DNA of 64,000 nucleotides from Pseudomonas californiensis (GTDB taxonomy: Bacteria; Pseudomonadota; Gammaproteobacteria; Pseudomonadales; Pseudomonadaceae), in contig NZ_JAGTPK010000017.1 of assembly GCF_021147775.1 (NCBI RefSeq), positions 1 to 64,000 of the forward strand, written 5' to 3'. The notes beneath the pieces were generated by a model. It was given only the letters and a program-made list of their open reading frames with translations. It ran no database searches and was not told where the DNA came from. Positions 16,497 to 25,410 of this stretch are shown here, one piece after another. The translations under genes were made by a program, and so were the position numbers. Each line of letters begins with the position of its first letter. The stretch's first letter is position 1.

Positions 16497-17386
16497 TGTA
16501 CCTGTCGCTGCTCAAATCGCTGAACCGGCTGAACCCACGCGCCTGGGACTTTATCCAACTGACACGTATCGACAAGCCTATCGGCATCTACCTCTTGCTG
16601 TGGCCGACCTTGTGGGCAGTGTGGATCGCTGGCAAGGGCGCGCCGTCGCTGGCAAACGTGCTGATCTTCGTGGTCGGTGTGTTCCTGATGCGTGCAGCTG
16701 GCTGCGTGATCAATGACTACGCCGACCGCAAGGTGGACGGCCACGTCAAACGAACCGAGCAACGCCCGCTGGTCAGCGGCAAGGTTCAGGCACGCGAGGC
16801 GTTGGTGCTGTTTGCGGTACTGGTGGGGCTGAGCTTTGTGCTGGTGCTGTTCACCAACAGCACCACGATCTGGCTGTCATTCGGTGGCCTGGCGCTTGCG
16901 GCCTGTTACCCCTTCATGAAGCGCTACACCTATTACCCGCAGGTGGTGCTGGGCGCTGCGTTTTCGTGGGGCATGCCAATGGCGTTTACCGCAGAAACCG
17001 GCGAACTGCCCGCTGCCGCCTGGTTGCTGTACATCGCCAATCTGCTCTGGACCGTGGGTTACGACACGTACTACGCCATGGTGGACCGCGACGATGATCT
17101 GAAAATCGGTGTGAAATCCACCGCCGTGCTGTTTGGCGATGCAGACCGCGTAATCATTCTGACGCTGCAAGGGTTAGCACTGGGTTGCCTGATGCTGGCT
17201 GGCGCACGCTTTGAGCTGGGCACATGGTTCCATCTCGGCCTGCTGGTGGCGGCCGGGTGCTTTGCGTGGGAGTTCTGGAGCACACGCCGCCGTGAGCGAG
17301 ATGCCTGTTTCAAGGCGTTTCTGCATAATCACTGGGCCGGGCTGGCCATCTTTGTGGGTATCGTTGCCGATTACGCACTCCGTTGA
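16496..17386 (+). CDS. ubiA: 4-hydroxybenzoate octaprenyltransferase
   Basis: A 296-aa inner-membrane prenyltransferase that attaches the polyprenyl tail to 4-hydroxybenzoate. It has both aspartate-rich Mg-diphosphate motifs: NDYADRKVD at residues 73-81 and YDTYYAMVDRDDD from residue 189. About eight or nine hydrophobic helices. Its ATG lies in the overlap TGATG with ubiC. An in-frame start farther upstream would extend into ubiC and is not used. Confidence 0.95.
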   Translation: MYLSLLKSLNRLNPRAWDFIQLTRIDKPIGIYLLLWPTLWAVWIAGKGAPSLANVLIFVVGVFLMRAAGCVINDYADRKVDGHVKRTEQRPLVSGKVQAREALVLFAVLVGLSFVLVLFTNSTTIWLSFGGLALAACYPFMKRYTYYPQVVLGAAFSWGMPMAFTAETGELPAAAWLLYIANLLWTVGYDTYYAMVDRDDDLKIGVKSTAVLFGDADRVIILTLQGLALGCLMLAGARFELGTWFHLGLLVAAGCFAWEFWSTRRRERDACFKAFLHNHWAGLAIFVGIVADYALR

Positions 17387-17418
17387 CGGCCAGGCTGGCT
17401 GGCCGCCAGTCTCAAGCG

Positions 17419-17796
17419 TTACGGCTTGGCGATGTGCCAGACGCCGCCCTTGCCCTCACCCTCGACGTCGCCAGCCTTGGCGTCTTTGATAAAGGTGTAC
17501 AGCGGCTTGCCGTCGTAAGCCCACTGGCGGGTCTTGTCGTCACGGGTGATGACGGTCCACTTACCTTCAGCCGAGCTGTCCGCGGCAGCGGCGAGAGGCG
17601 GCCAGTTGACGGCGCATTGCTCATTGCAGACCGATTTGCCTGTGGTGTCTTTGTCAAAGGTGTAAAGCGTGAGGTCTTTATGGTCGACCAGTTTGCCGCC
17701 CTTCGTCATGGCAGGCTCGGCGGCGAAGGCCAGTCCAGACGATGCCAATGTGGCAGCAACCAGCAAACTCTTGAGTACGGTAGAGACGTTAGCCAT
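17419..17796 (-). CDS. Secreted protein with Yx(FWY)xxD repeats (COG4315 type)
   Basis: 125 aa from ATG 17796. The signal peptide runs to about residue 25 (SGLAFA). Two repeats follow the COG4315 motif: LYTFDKDTTGKSVC and LYTFIKDAKAGD, each with the conserved Tyr-x-Phe-x-x-Asp; a CNEQCAVNWPP segment holds two cysteines. Families of this type are periplasmic proteins of unknown function. The chosen start has AAGAGG 9 nt upstream; a second ATG nine bases earlier is too close to it. It is convergent with ubiA and divergent from phoB. Confidence 0.8.
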   Translation of the reverse strand: MANVSTVLKSLLVAATLASSGLAFAAEPAMTKGGKLVDHKDLTLYTFDKDTTGKSVCNEQCAVNWPPLAAAADSSAEGKWTVITRDDKTRQWAYDGKPLYTFIKDAKAGDVEGEGKGGVWHIAKP

Positions 17797-17888
17797 CAGG
17801 TACATCCTCTTTTTGTCATGGAAAAGCGTTCGAGAGAGCAACGCAAGCTTAGCCCCGTAAACAGCGCGCGTGATAGCCTCACCGCTGC

Positions 17889-17922
17889 TTGTCACACGAC
17901 TGCAATATTTCCGTTATCTAAT
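17889..17922 (+). promoter_or_regulatory. Candidate Pho box and -10 of the phoB promoter
   Basis: TTGTCAC (17889-17895), four bases, CTGCAAT (17900-17906): two 7-mers in the 11-bp phase of the PhoB site, each matching CTGTCAT at 5 of 7 positions. TCTAAT (17917-17922) follows after 10 nt, the usual distance from the box to the -10. This would give a leader of about 30 nt for phoB and autoregulation. Confidence 0.6.
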
Positions 17923-17958
17923 GCGCCCCAAGACAGTTAAATGACACGAGGTTCGAGC

Positions 17959-18648
17959 ATGGTTGGCAGAAGCATTCTGATCGTTGACGACGAAGCGCCT
18001 ATTCGCGAAATGATCGCCGTTGCGTTGGAAATGGCTGGCTATGACTGTATCGAGGCCGAAAACTCACAGCAGGCTCACGCGATCATCGTGGACCGCAAAC
18101 CGGACCTGATTCTGCTCGACTGGATGCTCCCCGGCACGTCGGGCATCGAGCTGGCGCGCCGCCTCAAGCGTGACGAACTGACCGGAGACATTCCGATCAT
18201 CATGCTCACCGCCAAGGGCGAAGAGGACAACAAGATCCAGGGCCTGGAAGTCGGCGCAGATGACTACATCACCAAGCCTTTCTCGCCTCGTGAACTGGTT
18301 GCACGCCTAAAGGCTGTACTGCGTCGCGCAGGACCGACTGACGGCGAAGCGCCGATTGAAGTGGGCGGCCTGTTGCTCGACCCGATCAGCCACCGGGTGA
18401 CCATCGACGGCAAGCCTGCCGAAATGGGCCCGACCGAGTACCGTCTTCTGCAGTTTTTCATGACCCATCAGGAACGTGCCTATACCCGTGGGCAATTGCT
18501 GGATCAGGTCTGGGGCGGCAATGTGTACGTCGAAGAGCGCACCGTGGACGTTCATATCCGCCGTCTGCGCAAGGCCTTGGGTGATGCTTACGAGAACCTG
18601 GTGCAAACCGTGCGCGGTACCGGCTACCGCTTCTCGACCAAGAGCTGA
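17959..18648 (+). CDS. phoB: Phosphate regulon response regulator PhoB
   Basis: A 229-aa OmpR-family regulator. The receiver has the acidic pair D10-D11, phosphoacceptor D54 (LILLDWML) and Lys106 (ITKPFSPREL). The C-terminal winged helix ends VRGTGYRFSTKS. PhoR phosphorylates it when phosphate is low, and it then activates the Pho regulon through Pho boxes. ATG 17959 gives the family start MVGRSILIVDDEA with GAGG about 7 nt upstream; an earlier in-frame ATG at 17941 is unlikely. phoR follows 60 bp later. Confidence 0.97.
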   Translation: MVGRSILIVDDEAPIREMIAVALEMAGYDCIEAENSQQAHAIIVDRKPDLILLDWMLPGTSGIELARRLKRDELTGDIPIIMLTAKGEEDNKIQGLEVGADDYITKPFSPRELVARLKAVLRRAGPTDGEAPIEVGGLLLDPISHRVTIDGKPAEMGPTEYRLLQFFMTHQERAYTRGQLLDQVWGGNVYVEERTVDVHIRRLRKALGDAYENLVQTVRGTGYRFSTKS

Positions 18649-18708
18649 CAGCTACTCCGTAGACGCAGGGCAGCGGCCAGTGGGCACCAGACTAGGATGT
18701 ACCTTTAA

Positions 18709-20031
18709 TTGAACCAAAATTGGCATGGCACCCTGATACGCCACATGTTGTTGCTCATCAGCGCCTGCCTGTTGGTGGGCCTGATCAGTGGACACTATGG
18801 CTGGAGCCTGGCCACTGGTCTCGGTGTTTATCTGGCCTGGACCCTCAAACAACTGCTGCGCCTTCACGAATGGCTGAGCAGCCACAAGGCTGACGAACCC
18901 CCGCCAGACGGTTATGGCCTGTGGGGCGAGGTCTTTGACAGCATCTACCACCTGCAACGCCGTGATCAGCGTGTGCGGGGCCGCCTGCAAGCCGTGATCG
19001 ATCGGGTGCAGGAATCAACTGCCGCCCTGAGGGACGCGGTGATCATGCTCGACAGCGAAGGCAATCTGGAGTGGTGGAACCGCGCAGCCGAGACGCTGCT
19101 GGGGCTCAAGACGCCTCAGGACAGTGGCCAGCCGGTCACCAACCTGGTGCGTCATCCACGGTTCAAGGAGTACTTCGCGCTGGGTAACTACAGCGAACCG
19201 TTGGAAATCCCGTCACCAACCAACGACCATCTGCGCATTCAGCTGTTGATCACCCGCTACGGTAACAACGAGCATCTGATGCTGGTACGCGACGTGACAC
19301 GTATCCATTTGCTGGAACAGATGCGCAAGGACTTCGTCGCCAACGTATCCCATGAGCTGCGCACACCGCTGACGGTCATTTTCGGCTATCTGGAAACCCT
19401 GCTCGACAACGTCGAAGAGGTTAATCCGCGCTGGGTCCGGGCCTTGCAGCAGATGCACCAGCAAGGCGGACGCATGCAGACGTTGCTCAACGACTTGCTG
19501 CTGCTGGCAAAACTCGAAGCCACTGATTACCCGTCCGACAACCACCCGGTACTGGTCAGCACCTTGCTCAAGACCATCAAGGCCGACGCGATTGCCTTGT
19601 CGGGGAGCAAAGAACAGCAGATCCACCTGACGCTCGACAGTGAGGCATGCCTTAAAGGCAGCGAAACCGAGCTGCGCAGTGCGTTTTCCAACCTCATTTT
19701 CAATGCCGTGAAATACACCCCGGCGCAGGGCATCATCCGCATTCGCTGGTGGGCCGACGAGCGGGGTGCGCACCTGAGCGTGCAAGACTCAGGCATGGGG
19801 ATCGAAGCCAAGCATCTGCCAAGACTGACCGAACGGTTCTACCGGGTAGACACCAGCCGGGCCTCCAATACCGGCGGCACTGGCCTGGGCCTTGCGATCG
19901 TCAAGCACGTACTGTTGCGCCATCGTGGCACCCTTGAGATCAACAGTGTTCCAGGCAAGGGCAGCGTTTTTACCTGCCATTTTGCCAGCAGCCAGCTCAG
20001 CAAAGCTCCAAGCCTGGATCCAGACTACTAG
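18709..20031 (+). CDS. phoR: Phosphate regulon sensor histidine kinase PhoR
   Basis: A 440-aa inner-membrane kinase with two N-terminal hydrophobic segments (about residues 12-45), a PAS domain (about 95-200), phosphoacceptor His215 in NVSHELRTPLT, and an ATPase domain with NLIFNAVKYTP, DSGMGI and GGTGLGLAIVKH. It phosphorylates or dephosphorylates PhoB according to signals from the Pst transporter and PhoU. The apparent start is TTG 18709. It is immediately preceded in frame by a three-codon ATG-TAC-CTT-TAA, so no in-frame ATG precedes it; the next is 12 codons downstream. Start choice is moderate, identity is firm. Confidence 0.95.
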   Translation: MNQNWHGTLIRHMLLLISACLLVGLISGHYGWSLATGLGVYLAWTLKQLLRLHEWLSSHKADEPPPDGYGLWGEVFDSIYHLQRRDQRVRGRLQAVIDRVQESTAALRDAVIMLDSEGNLEWWNRAAETLLGLKTPQDSGQPVTNLVRHPRFKEYFALGNYSEPLEIPSPTNDHLRIQLLITRYGNNEHLMLVRDVTRIHLLEQMRKDFVANVSHELRTPLTVIFGYLETLLDNVEEVNPRWVRALQQMHQQGGRMQTLLNDLLLLAKLEATDYPSDNHPVLVSTLLKTIKADAIALSGSKEQQIHLTLDSEACLKGSETELRSAFSNLIFNAVKYTPAQGIIRIRWWADERGAHLSVQDSGMGIEAKHLPRLTERFYRVDTSRASNTGGTGLGLAIVKHVLLRHRGTLEINSVPGKGSVFTCHFASSQLSKAPSLDPDY

Positions 20032-20130
20032 GCAAGCCCGCTTTCAGCGGCTACATTGCCGGGTTCAAGGCGCCGTCTGCGGCGCAGCACTTCCCCCTTT
20101 TAGTTAGAACGGACCCCGTAAAACCCCACC

Positions 20131-21471
20131 ATGGACCCATCCCCTAGTTTTAACCTGTCTTCACTCTTCGCCGATTTCGGCATGATTCTTTTTGCTCTGT
20201 TTCTGGTCCTGCTCAACGGTTTTTTCGTTGCGGCCGAATTCGCCATGGTCAAACTGCGCTCGACCCGCGTCGAATCCATCGCAGATCAGAACGGCTGGCG
20301 TGGGCATATCCTGCGCAAGGTACACGGCCAACTGGATGCCTACCTTTCGGCGTGCCAACTGGGTATCACCCTCGCCTCCCTCGGGCTGGGCTGGGTGGGC
20401 GAACCCGCCTTTGCGCACCTGCTTGAGCCGCTGCTTGCCGCCATGGGTGTGGACACGCCGGAGCTGATCAAGGGCGTGTCGTTCTTTACCGCTTTCTTCA
20501 TCATTTCGTACCTGCACATCGTGATCGGCGAGCTGGCGCCCAAATCCTGGGCCATTCGCAAACCCGAACTGCTCTCGCTGTGGACGGCTGCACCGCTGTA
20601 CCTGTTCTACTGGCTGATGTACCCGGCGATCTACCTGCTCAACGCCAGCGCCAACGCGATCCTGCGGATTGCCGGTCAGGGCGAGCCTGGCCCGCATCAC
20701 GAGCACAGCTATAGCCGCGATGAACTGAAGCTGATTCTGCACTCCAGCCGCGGCCAGGACCCAAGCGACCAGGGCATGCGTGTACTGGCATCTGCCGTGG
20801 AAATGGGTGAGCTGGAAGTGGTCGACTGGGCCAACTCGCGCGAAGACCTCGTGACACTGGATTTCAACGCGCCGCTCAAGGAAATCCTCGCCCTGTTCCG
20901 CCGTCACAAATTCAGCCGCTACCCCGTGTACGACGCAGAGCGTGGCGAATTCGTCGGTCTGCTGCACATCAAGGACCTGCTCCTTGAGCTGGCGGCTCTG
21001 GACCATATCCCCGAGTCGTTCAACCTGGCCGAAGTGACGCGACCGCTGGAGCGCGTATCGCGGCACATGCCGCTGTCGCAGTTGCTGGAACAGTTCCGCA
21101 AGGGCGGCGCGCATTTCGCCGTGGTCGAGGAGGCCGACGGCAAGATCATCGGTTACCTGACCATGGAAGACGTACTCGAAGTGCTGGTGGGCGACATTCA
21201 GGACGAACACCGCAAGGTGGAGCGCGGCATTCTGGCTTACCAGCCCGGCAAACTGCTGGTGCGTGGCGACACGCCGCTGTTCAAGGTCGAGCGTCTGCTG
21301 GGCATCGATCTGGACCACATTGAAGCCGAAACCCTGGCGGGCCTGATCTACGAAACCCTCAAGCGGGTGCCGGAAGAAGAAGAACAGATGGAAGTCGAAG
21401 GCCTGCGGATCATCATCAAGAAGATGAAAGGTCCGAAGATTGTGCTGGCCAAGGTGCTGAAGCTCGATTGA
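20131..21471 (+). CDS. CNNM/CorC-type hemolysin family transporter (DUF21 plus CBS domains)
   Basis: A 446-aa inner-membrane protein. An N-terminal CNNM (DUF21) domain with three or four hydrophobic segments runs to about residue 200. Two CBS domains follow (about 215-345), then a C-terminal CorC_HlyC domain. Relatives link to Mg2+/Co2+ export or cation balance; the historical hemolysin name is not functional evidence. It follows phoR by about 100 bp on the same strand, and this order is common in pseudomonads. No clear Pho box is seen at its own start. Confidence 0.88.
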   Translation: MDPSPSFNLSSLFADFGMILFALFLVLLNGFFVAAEFAMVKLRSTRVESIADQNGWRGHILRKVHGQLDAYLSACQLGITLASLGLGWVGEPAFAHLLEPLLAAMGVDTPELIKGVSFFTAFFIISYLHIVIGELAPKSWAIRKPELLSLWTAAPLYLFYWLMYPAIYLLNASANAILRIAGQGEPGPHHEHSYSRDELKLILHSSRGQDPSDQGMRVLASAVEMGELEVVDWANSREDLVTLDFNAPLKEILALFRRHKFSRYPVYDAERGEFVGLLHIKDLLLELAALDHIPESFNLAEVTRPLERVSRHMPLSQLLEQFRKGGAHFAVVEEADGKIIGYLTMEDVLEVLVGDIQDEHRKVERGILAYQPGKLLVRGDTPLFKVERLLGIDLDHIEAETLAGLIYETLKRVPEEEEQMEVEGLRIIIKKMKGPKIVLAKVLKLD

Positions 21472-21500
21472 CCGGTGCGCGGGCCACCACGCCCGCGCAG

Positions 21501-22403
21501 TCAGTTCCCGCCCACAGCGAAGTCAGGCAAGCTCTGCACCGGCTGGGCGAACTCGTAAGGGATGGAGACCAGCTCGTTGCCCGAGTTGCGCTGCACCACA
21601 AAGTGCAAATGCGGACCCGTACTGTTGCCGGTGTTACCAGAGCGCGCCAGCGCAGTACCGACGACGACGTGCTGACCCTCATTGACGCTGACCGAACCGC
21701 GCATCAGGTGCAGATAAACGCCCATCGTGCCGTCATTGTGCAGTATCCGCACAAAATTCCCCGAAGCGTTAGATCCCCTGCCCGACTGACTGTTTTCGAT
21801 TTTTACCACCGTGCCGCCGCGCGCCGCGATGATAGGCGTGCCTTCCGGCATGGCGATGTCCATCGCATAGCGCCCCTTGACCCCATAGTGGCTGTATTTG
21901 CCGCCCGGCCCCTGCGTCAGGCGGAACGGCCCGCCGATCCATGGCAGCGGGTACCTGTAGGCCTGCACAGAGCCTTTAGGGTCCCCGAGCGTGGAAGTCA
22001 GCATCGAGGCGTAGTTCATTGCCTTGTCGGCGACCTTGGGGCTCAGCACCACGACCCGCTCGTTACTGCGCGCAGGGATGGTCCGGCGTAGCGTCGATGA
22101 AGCGCCTGCCACACCCAGCACGTTCTTCACGTTAGAGAGTTTCAGTTCCACCTCGACCGGCGCATACAGGTCATTGCGCACGTAAAGGCTGTGCACGCCT
22201 TTTTCCCGGCGGATACTCAGGTGCACCTGCTGCTCGATACGCTCCACCATCCGGTCACGGAACACCAGCACCGACGAACCCGGCGAAGGTCGGTCAGAGA
22301 ACGATACGACACCATTGGCATCCGTGGTCTTGTAGATCGTGACAGCCCCGGCCATTTGGGTGGCCAGTGTCAGGGCGATCAGGATCAGCAGGCGTTCGAG
22401 CAT
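21501..22403 (-). CDS. M23 family metallopeptidase (LytM-type, secreted)
   Basis: 300 aa with a Sec signal peptide (LALTLATQMAGA), then a DUF4124-like short domain (TIYKTTDANGVVSFSDRP) and a C-terminal M23 domain. It has the metal-binding His and Asp in SHYGVKGRYAMDIAMPEGTP and the HLHF motif in STGPHLHFVVQRN. YLHLMRG fits the extra active-site histidine. It probably cleaves or remodels peptidoglycan in the periplasm. All catalytic residues appear present. It stands alone, convergent with the CNNM transporter gene, with a hairpin terminator for the response regulator just upstream. Confidence 0.87.
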   Translation of the reverse strand: MLERLLILIALTLATQMAGAVTIYKTTDANGVVSFSDRPSPGSSVLVFRDRMVERIEQQVHLSIRREKGVHSLYVRNDLYAPVEVELKLSNVKNVLGVAGASSTLRRTIPARSNERVVVLSPKVADKAMNYASMLTSTLGDPKGSVQAYRYPLPWIGGPFRLTQGPGGKYSHYGVKGRYAMDIAMPEGTPIIAARGGTVVKIENSQSGRGSNASGNFVRILHNDGTMGVYLHLMRGSVSVNEGQHVVVGTALARSGNTGNSTGPHLHFVVQRNSGNELVSIPYEFAQPVQSLPDFAVGGN

Positions 22404-22538
22404 CAGAAGGTTTCTGGTTCATTGGCGATGGGTGCCAAGCCTAGCAGCGTTAAGGGCGCAAGAGGACTCAACGGTATCAATCGGCAACAGAGCAGGCGTC
22501 AAGAAATGCGCGCCAGAGAGGGACGGTCATGAACATCG

Positions 22539-22566
22539 AAAAGGCCGCCCCGTCTCAAGAGCGGCC
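22539..22566 (-). terminator. Terminator of the orphan response regulator gene
   Basis: GGCCGC (22543-22548) and GCGGCC (22561-22566) form the stem; on the minus strand it is followed by TTTT. It lies 12 bp after the regulator's stop. Confidence 0.7.
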
Positions 22567-22577
22567 CTTCAAGGCTG

Positions 22578-23471
22578 TCAGGCGCCTGGAACGAAGTGTT
22601 TCTGGGCGGTGCCGCGAGCAATCAGACGCGACAGGTAGTCGAGCTTCTGCGCATCCTGATCGACGAAACGGAAGCTGACCTGCAGCCATTCGCTGTCAGG
22701 TTTCTGCTCAAACGCGGCGACAGAGTGCAGATAGCCGTTCAGACGAGCAATTTCGTTGCTCTCGCCCTGCTCGAGATCCAGCACTGCGCTGTCGAGCACT
22801 TGCGGCATGTTTTCGCTGCAGCGCACGACCAGTGTCGCTTCTTTCAGGCTCAAGCCTTTGATGACGCAGGACTGAATACCGTTGGGCAAACGCAACTGAC
22901 CCTGACCACGGCCTGCTGGCTCAGCAGTCTTGGCGACCACCGGCGGAGCCTTGGCAATGCCACCGGATGCGGCAGGCGCAGGTGCTGAACGCACGACTTC
23001 AGCCTTGCCACCGGTCAACGCGCTCAACGAGTCATTCAGCGGCGAGTTCATGCGGGCCGGAGCAGTAGACATGACAGCGTCCAGCTTGCCGACCTTGGCC
23101 AAGGCCTTTTTGACCTTGCTCAACAGTTGTTCATTGGTAAACGGCTTGCCGACAAAATCACTGACGCCCGCCTGGATGGCCTGTACGACGTTCTCTTTGT
23201 CGCCACGGCTGGTGACCATGATGAACGGAACGGTTTTCAGGTAATTGTCTTGCGCGCGGCACCATTCCAGCAGTTCAAGACCGGACATCTCGGGCATTTC
23301 CCAATCGCACAGGATCAGATCGAACGTCTCTTTGCCCAATAACGTTTGAGCCTTGCGGCCGTTGACTGCGTCCTCGGTATGGATTCCGGGAAAATAATTG
23401 CGCAGCCCTTTCTTGACCAGGTCGCGAATAAACGTTGCGTCATCCACCACCAACACACTGACCTTACTCAT
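22578..23471 (-). CDS. Response regulator with a receiver and a PilZ-like C-terminal domain
   Basis: 297 aa from ATG 23471 (MSKVSVLVVDDATF). The N-terminal receiver of about 130 aa has phosphoacceptor Asp in LILCDWEMPEMSG and FVGKPFTNEQLLSKV. A Pro/Ala linker follows, then a domain of about 110 aa with GLSLKEATLVVR and WLQVSFRFVDQ. Its beta-strand pattern resembles PilZ but lacks the RxxxR c-di-GMP motif. No DNA-binding domain and no kinase beside it. It lies between the M23 peptidase and phoU, a position shared with other pseudomonads. The PilZ-like reading is inference. Confidence 0.8.
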   Translation of the reverse strand: MSKVSVLVVDDATFIRDLVKKGLRNYFPGIHTEDAVNGRKAQTLLGKETFDLILCDWEMPEMSGLELLEWCRAQDNYLKTVPFIMVTSRGDKENVVQAIQAGVSDFVGKPFTNEQLLSKVKKALAKVGKLDAVMSTAPARMNSPLNDSLSALTGGKAEVVRSAPAPAASGGIAKAPPVVAKTAEPAGRGQGQLRLPNGIQSCVIKGLSLKEATLVVRCSENMPQVLDSAVLDLEQGESNEIARLNGYLHSVAAFEQKPDSEWLQVSFRFVDQDAQKLDYLSRLIARGTAQKHFVPGA

Positions 23472-23634
23472 CGACACTCCTGCGGACGTGTTCACCTTTC
23501 AGGCGAACTGCGATATGCCAACACGCCCTTTATTTCGGCAAGCATAGCGTTGACTGATAGCCAACTGCCATATTGATTGACTGCGCCAGGAGATTTAATC
23601 CGCAGGCGACTGGAAAAATGCTCGTCTGCACAAC

Positions 23635-23665
23635 GAAAAACGCCCGACGAGTGCCGGGCGTTTTC
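23635..23665 (-). terminator. Terminator downstream of phoU
   Basis: CGCCCG (23641-23646) and CGGGCG (23655-23660), flanked by AAAAA and TTTT, give a bidirectional terminator 12 bp past the phoU stop. Confidence 0.88.
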
Positions 23666-23677
23666 TTGCAGGCAATC

Positions 23678-24439
23678 TTACTTATCGTCAGCGTCGTCCG
23701 GAACATTAGCCTTTTCGCTCGATATGCCCTGAACCTCTTCCTTCATACGCTTGAGGCCCATGTGACGCACATCGGTGCCGCGCACCAGATAAATTACCAG
23801 CTCGGAGATGTTACGGGCGTGGTCACCGATGCGTTCCAGCGAACGCAGCACCCAGATCACGTTGAGTACACGAGAGATCGACCGAGGGTCTTCCATCATG
23901 TAGGTCGCCAGCTCGCGCAGTGCGGTCTTGTACTCACGGTCGATGATCTTGTCGTACTGAGCGACCGACAGGGCCAGTTCTGCGTCAAAACGAGCGAACG
24001 AGTCGAGCGCATCGCGCACCATGTTGCGCACCTGATCGCCGATGTGCCGCACTTCGACGTAACCGCGTGGTGCCTCGCCTTCTTCGCACAACTGAATGGC
24101 ACGACGGGCGATCTTGGTGGCTTCGTCACCGATGCGCTCAAGGTCGATCACCGACTTGGAGATGCTGATGATCAGACGCAGGTCAGAAGCCGCAGGCTGA
24201 CGACGAGCCAGAATGCGCAGGCACTCTTCGTCGATGTTGCGCTCCATCTGGTTGATGCGGTCGTCGACTTCACGAACCCGCTGCGCAAGGCCCGAGTCGG
24301 CCTCGATCAGCGCGGTGACCGAATCATTGACCTGCTTCTCGACCAGCCCACCCATTTCGAGCAAATGGCTGCGAACATCTTCGAGTTCAGCGTTGAACTG
24401 TTGGGAAATGTGATGCGTGTGGCTGTCTTTGTGGATCAT
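23678..24439 (-). CDS. phoU: Phosphate signalling complex protein PhoU
   Basis: A 253-aa all-helical cytosolic protein with two three-helix bundles. The metal-binding E/DxxxD motifs lie in DLERIGDEATKIA and SLERIGDHARNISE. PhoU links the Pst transporter to PhoR and keeps the Pho regulon off when phosphate is plentiful. It is the last gene of pstC-pstA-pstB-phoU, 70 bp after pstB, with its own terminator. The start (MIHKDSHTHHISQQFN) has the family form. Confidence 0.95.
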   Translation of the reverse strand: MIHKDSHTHHISQQFNAELEDVRSHLLEMGGLVEKQVNDSVTALIEADSGLAQRVREVDDRINQMERNIDEECLRILARRQPAASDLRLIISISKSVIDLERIGDEATKIARRAIQLCEEGEAPRGYVEVRHIGDQVRNMVRDALDSFARFDAELALSVAQYDKIIDREYKTALRELATYMMEDPRSISRVLNVIWVLRSLERIGDHARNISELVIYLVRGTDVRHMGLKRMKEEVQGISSEKANVPDDADDK

Positions 24440-24509
24440 GCTAGATGTCCTTGGAACGTCCGGTTAAATGCGAAAACGCAGCAGTGGTTCAGGTCTGACG
24501 AAGCACGTC

Positions 24510-25343
24510 CTAGCCATAACGACCGGTGATGTAGTCTTCCGTCTGTTTTTTTGCCGGGTTGGTGAACAACGTATCTGTGTCCCCGAACTCGACGAGTTTG
24601 CCCATGTACATGAACGCGGTGTAATCCGACACCCGAGCCGCCTGCTGCATGTTGTGGGTGACGATCACAATGGTGTATTTGGATTTCAGTTCGTAGATCA
24701 GCTCTTCAACTTTCAGCGTCGAAATCGGATCAAGTGCCGAACAGGGTTCGTCGAGCAGCAGCACTTCCGGCTCCACGGCGATGGTTCGAGCAATGACCAG
24801 ACGTTGCTGCTGACCACCGGACAAGCCCAACGCCGACTCATGCAGTCGATCCTTGACCTCATCCCACAGTGCAGCGGCTTTCAAGGCCCACTCGACCGCT
24901 TCGTCGAGTACGCGCTTTTTGTTGATGCCTTGAATTCGCAGCCCGTACACCACGTTTTCATAAATGGTCTTGGGAAACGGATTCGGCTTCTGGAACACCA
25001 TGCCAACGCGACGTCGCAGCTCCGCGACTTCCTCGCCCTTGGTGTAGATATTGTGGCCGTACAGATTGATTGCACCCTCCACACGGCAACCGTCCACCAG
25101 ATCGTTCATACGGTTGAAGGTGCGCAACAGTGTTGACTTGCCACAGCCCGACGGTCCGATGAACGAGGTCACCTTCTGTTTGGGAATATTGAGGGCGATG
25201 TCGAACAGTGCCTGCTTCTGGCCATAGAACAGATTCAGGCCGGGCACTTCGATGGCGACCGTCTCTTCGGCAAGGTTCAAGCCTTGCTTGTGACGCCTCA
25301 GGGCCGACATGTTCATGCCGTGAGTCGGGCTTTCATGCTGCAT
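24510..25343 (-). CDS. pstB: Phosphate ABC transporter ATP-binding protein PstB
   Basis: A 277-aa ATPase of the PstSCAB phosphate importer. It has Walker A GPSGCGKST, the Q-loop region VFQKPNPFP, signature LSGGQQQRL and Walker B VLLLDEPCSALDP. The N-terminus is about 20 residues longer than E. coli PstB, as is usual in pseudomonads. It lies between pstA and phoU in one operon; the gap to pstA is 67 bp. Confidence 0.97.
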   Translation of the reverse strand: MQHESPTHGMNMSALRRHKQGLNLAEETVAIEVPGLNLFYGQKQALFDIALNIPKQKVTSFIGPSGCGKSTLLRTFNRMNDLVDGCRVEGAINLYGHNIYTKGEEVAELRRRVGMVFQKPNPFPKTIYENVVYGLRIQGINKKRVLDEAVEWALKAAALWDEVKDRLHESALGLSGGQQQRLVIARTIAVEPEVLLLDEPCSALDPISTLKVEELIYELKSKYTIVIVTHNMQQAARVSDYTAFMYMGKLVEFGDTDTLFTNPAKKQTEDYITGRYG

Positions 25344-25410
25344 GGATTGCTCCTCTGCGAACCATTCGTTTCATAGAGCCGCCCGCCTTGTTCAGGGGTC
25401 GGCAACAGGA

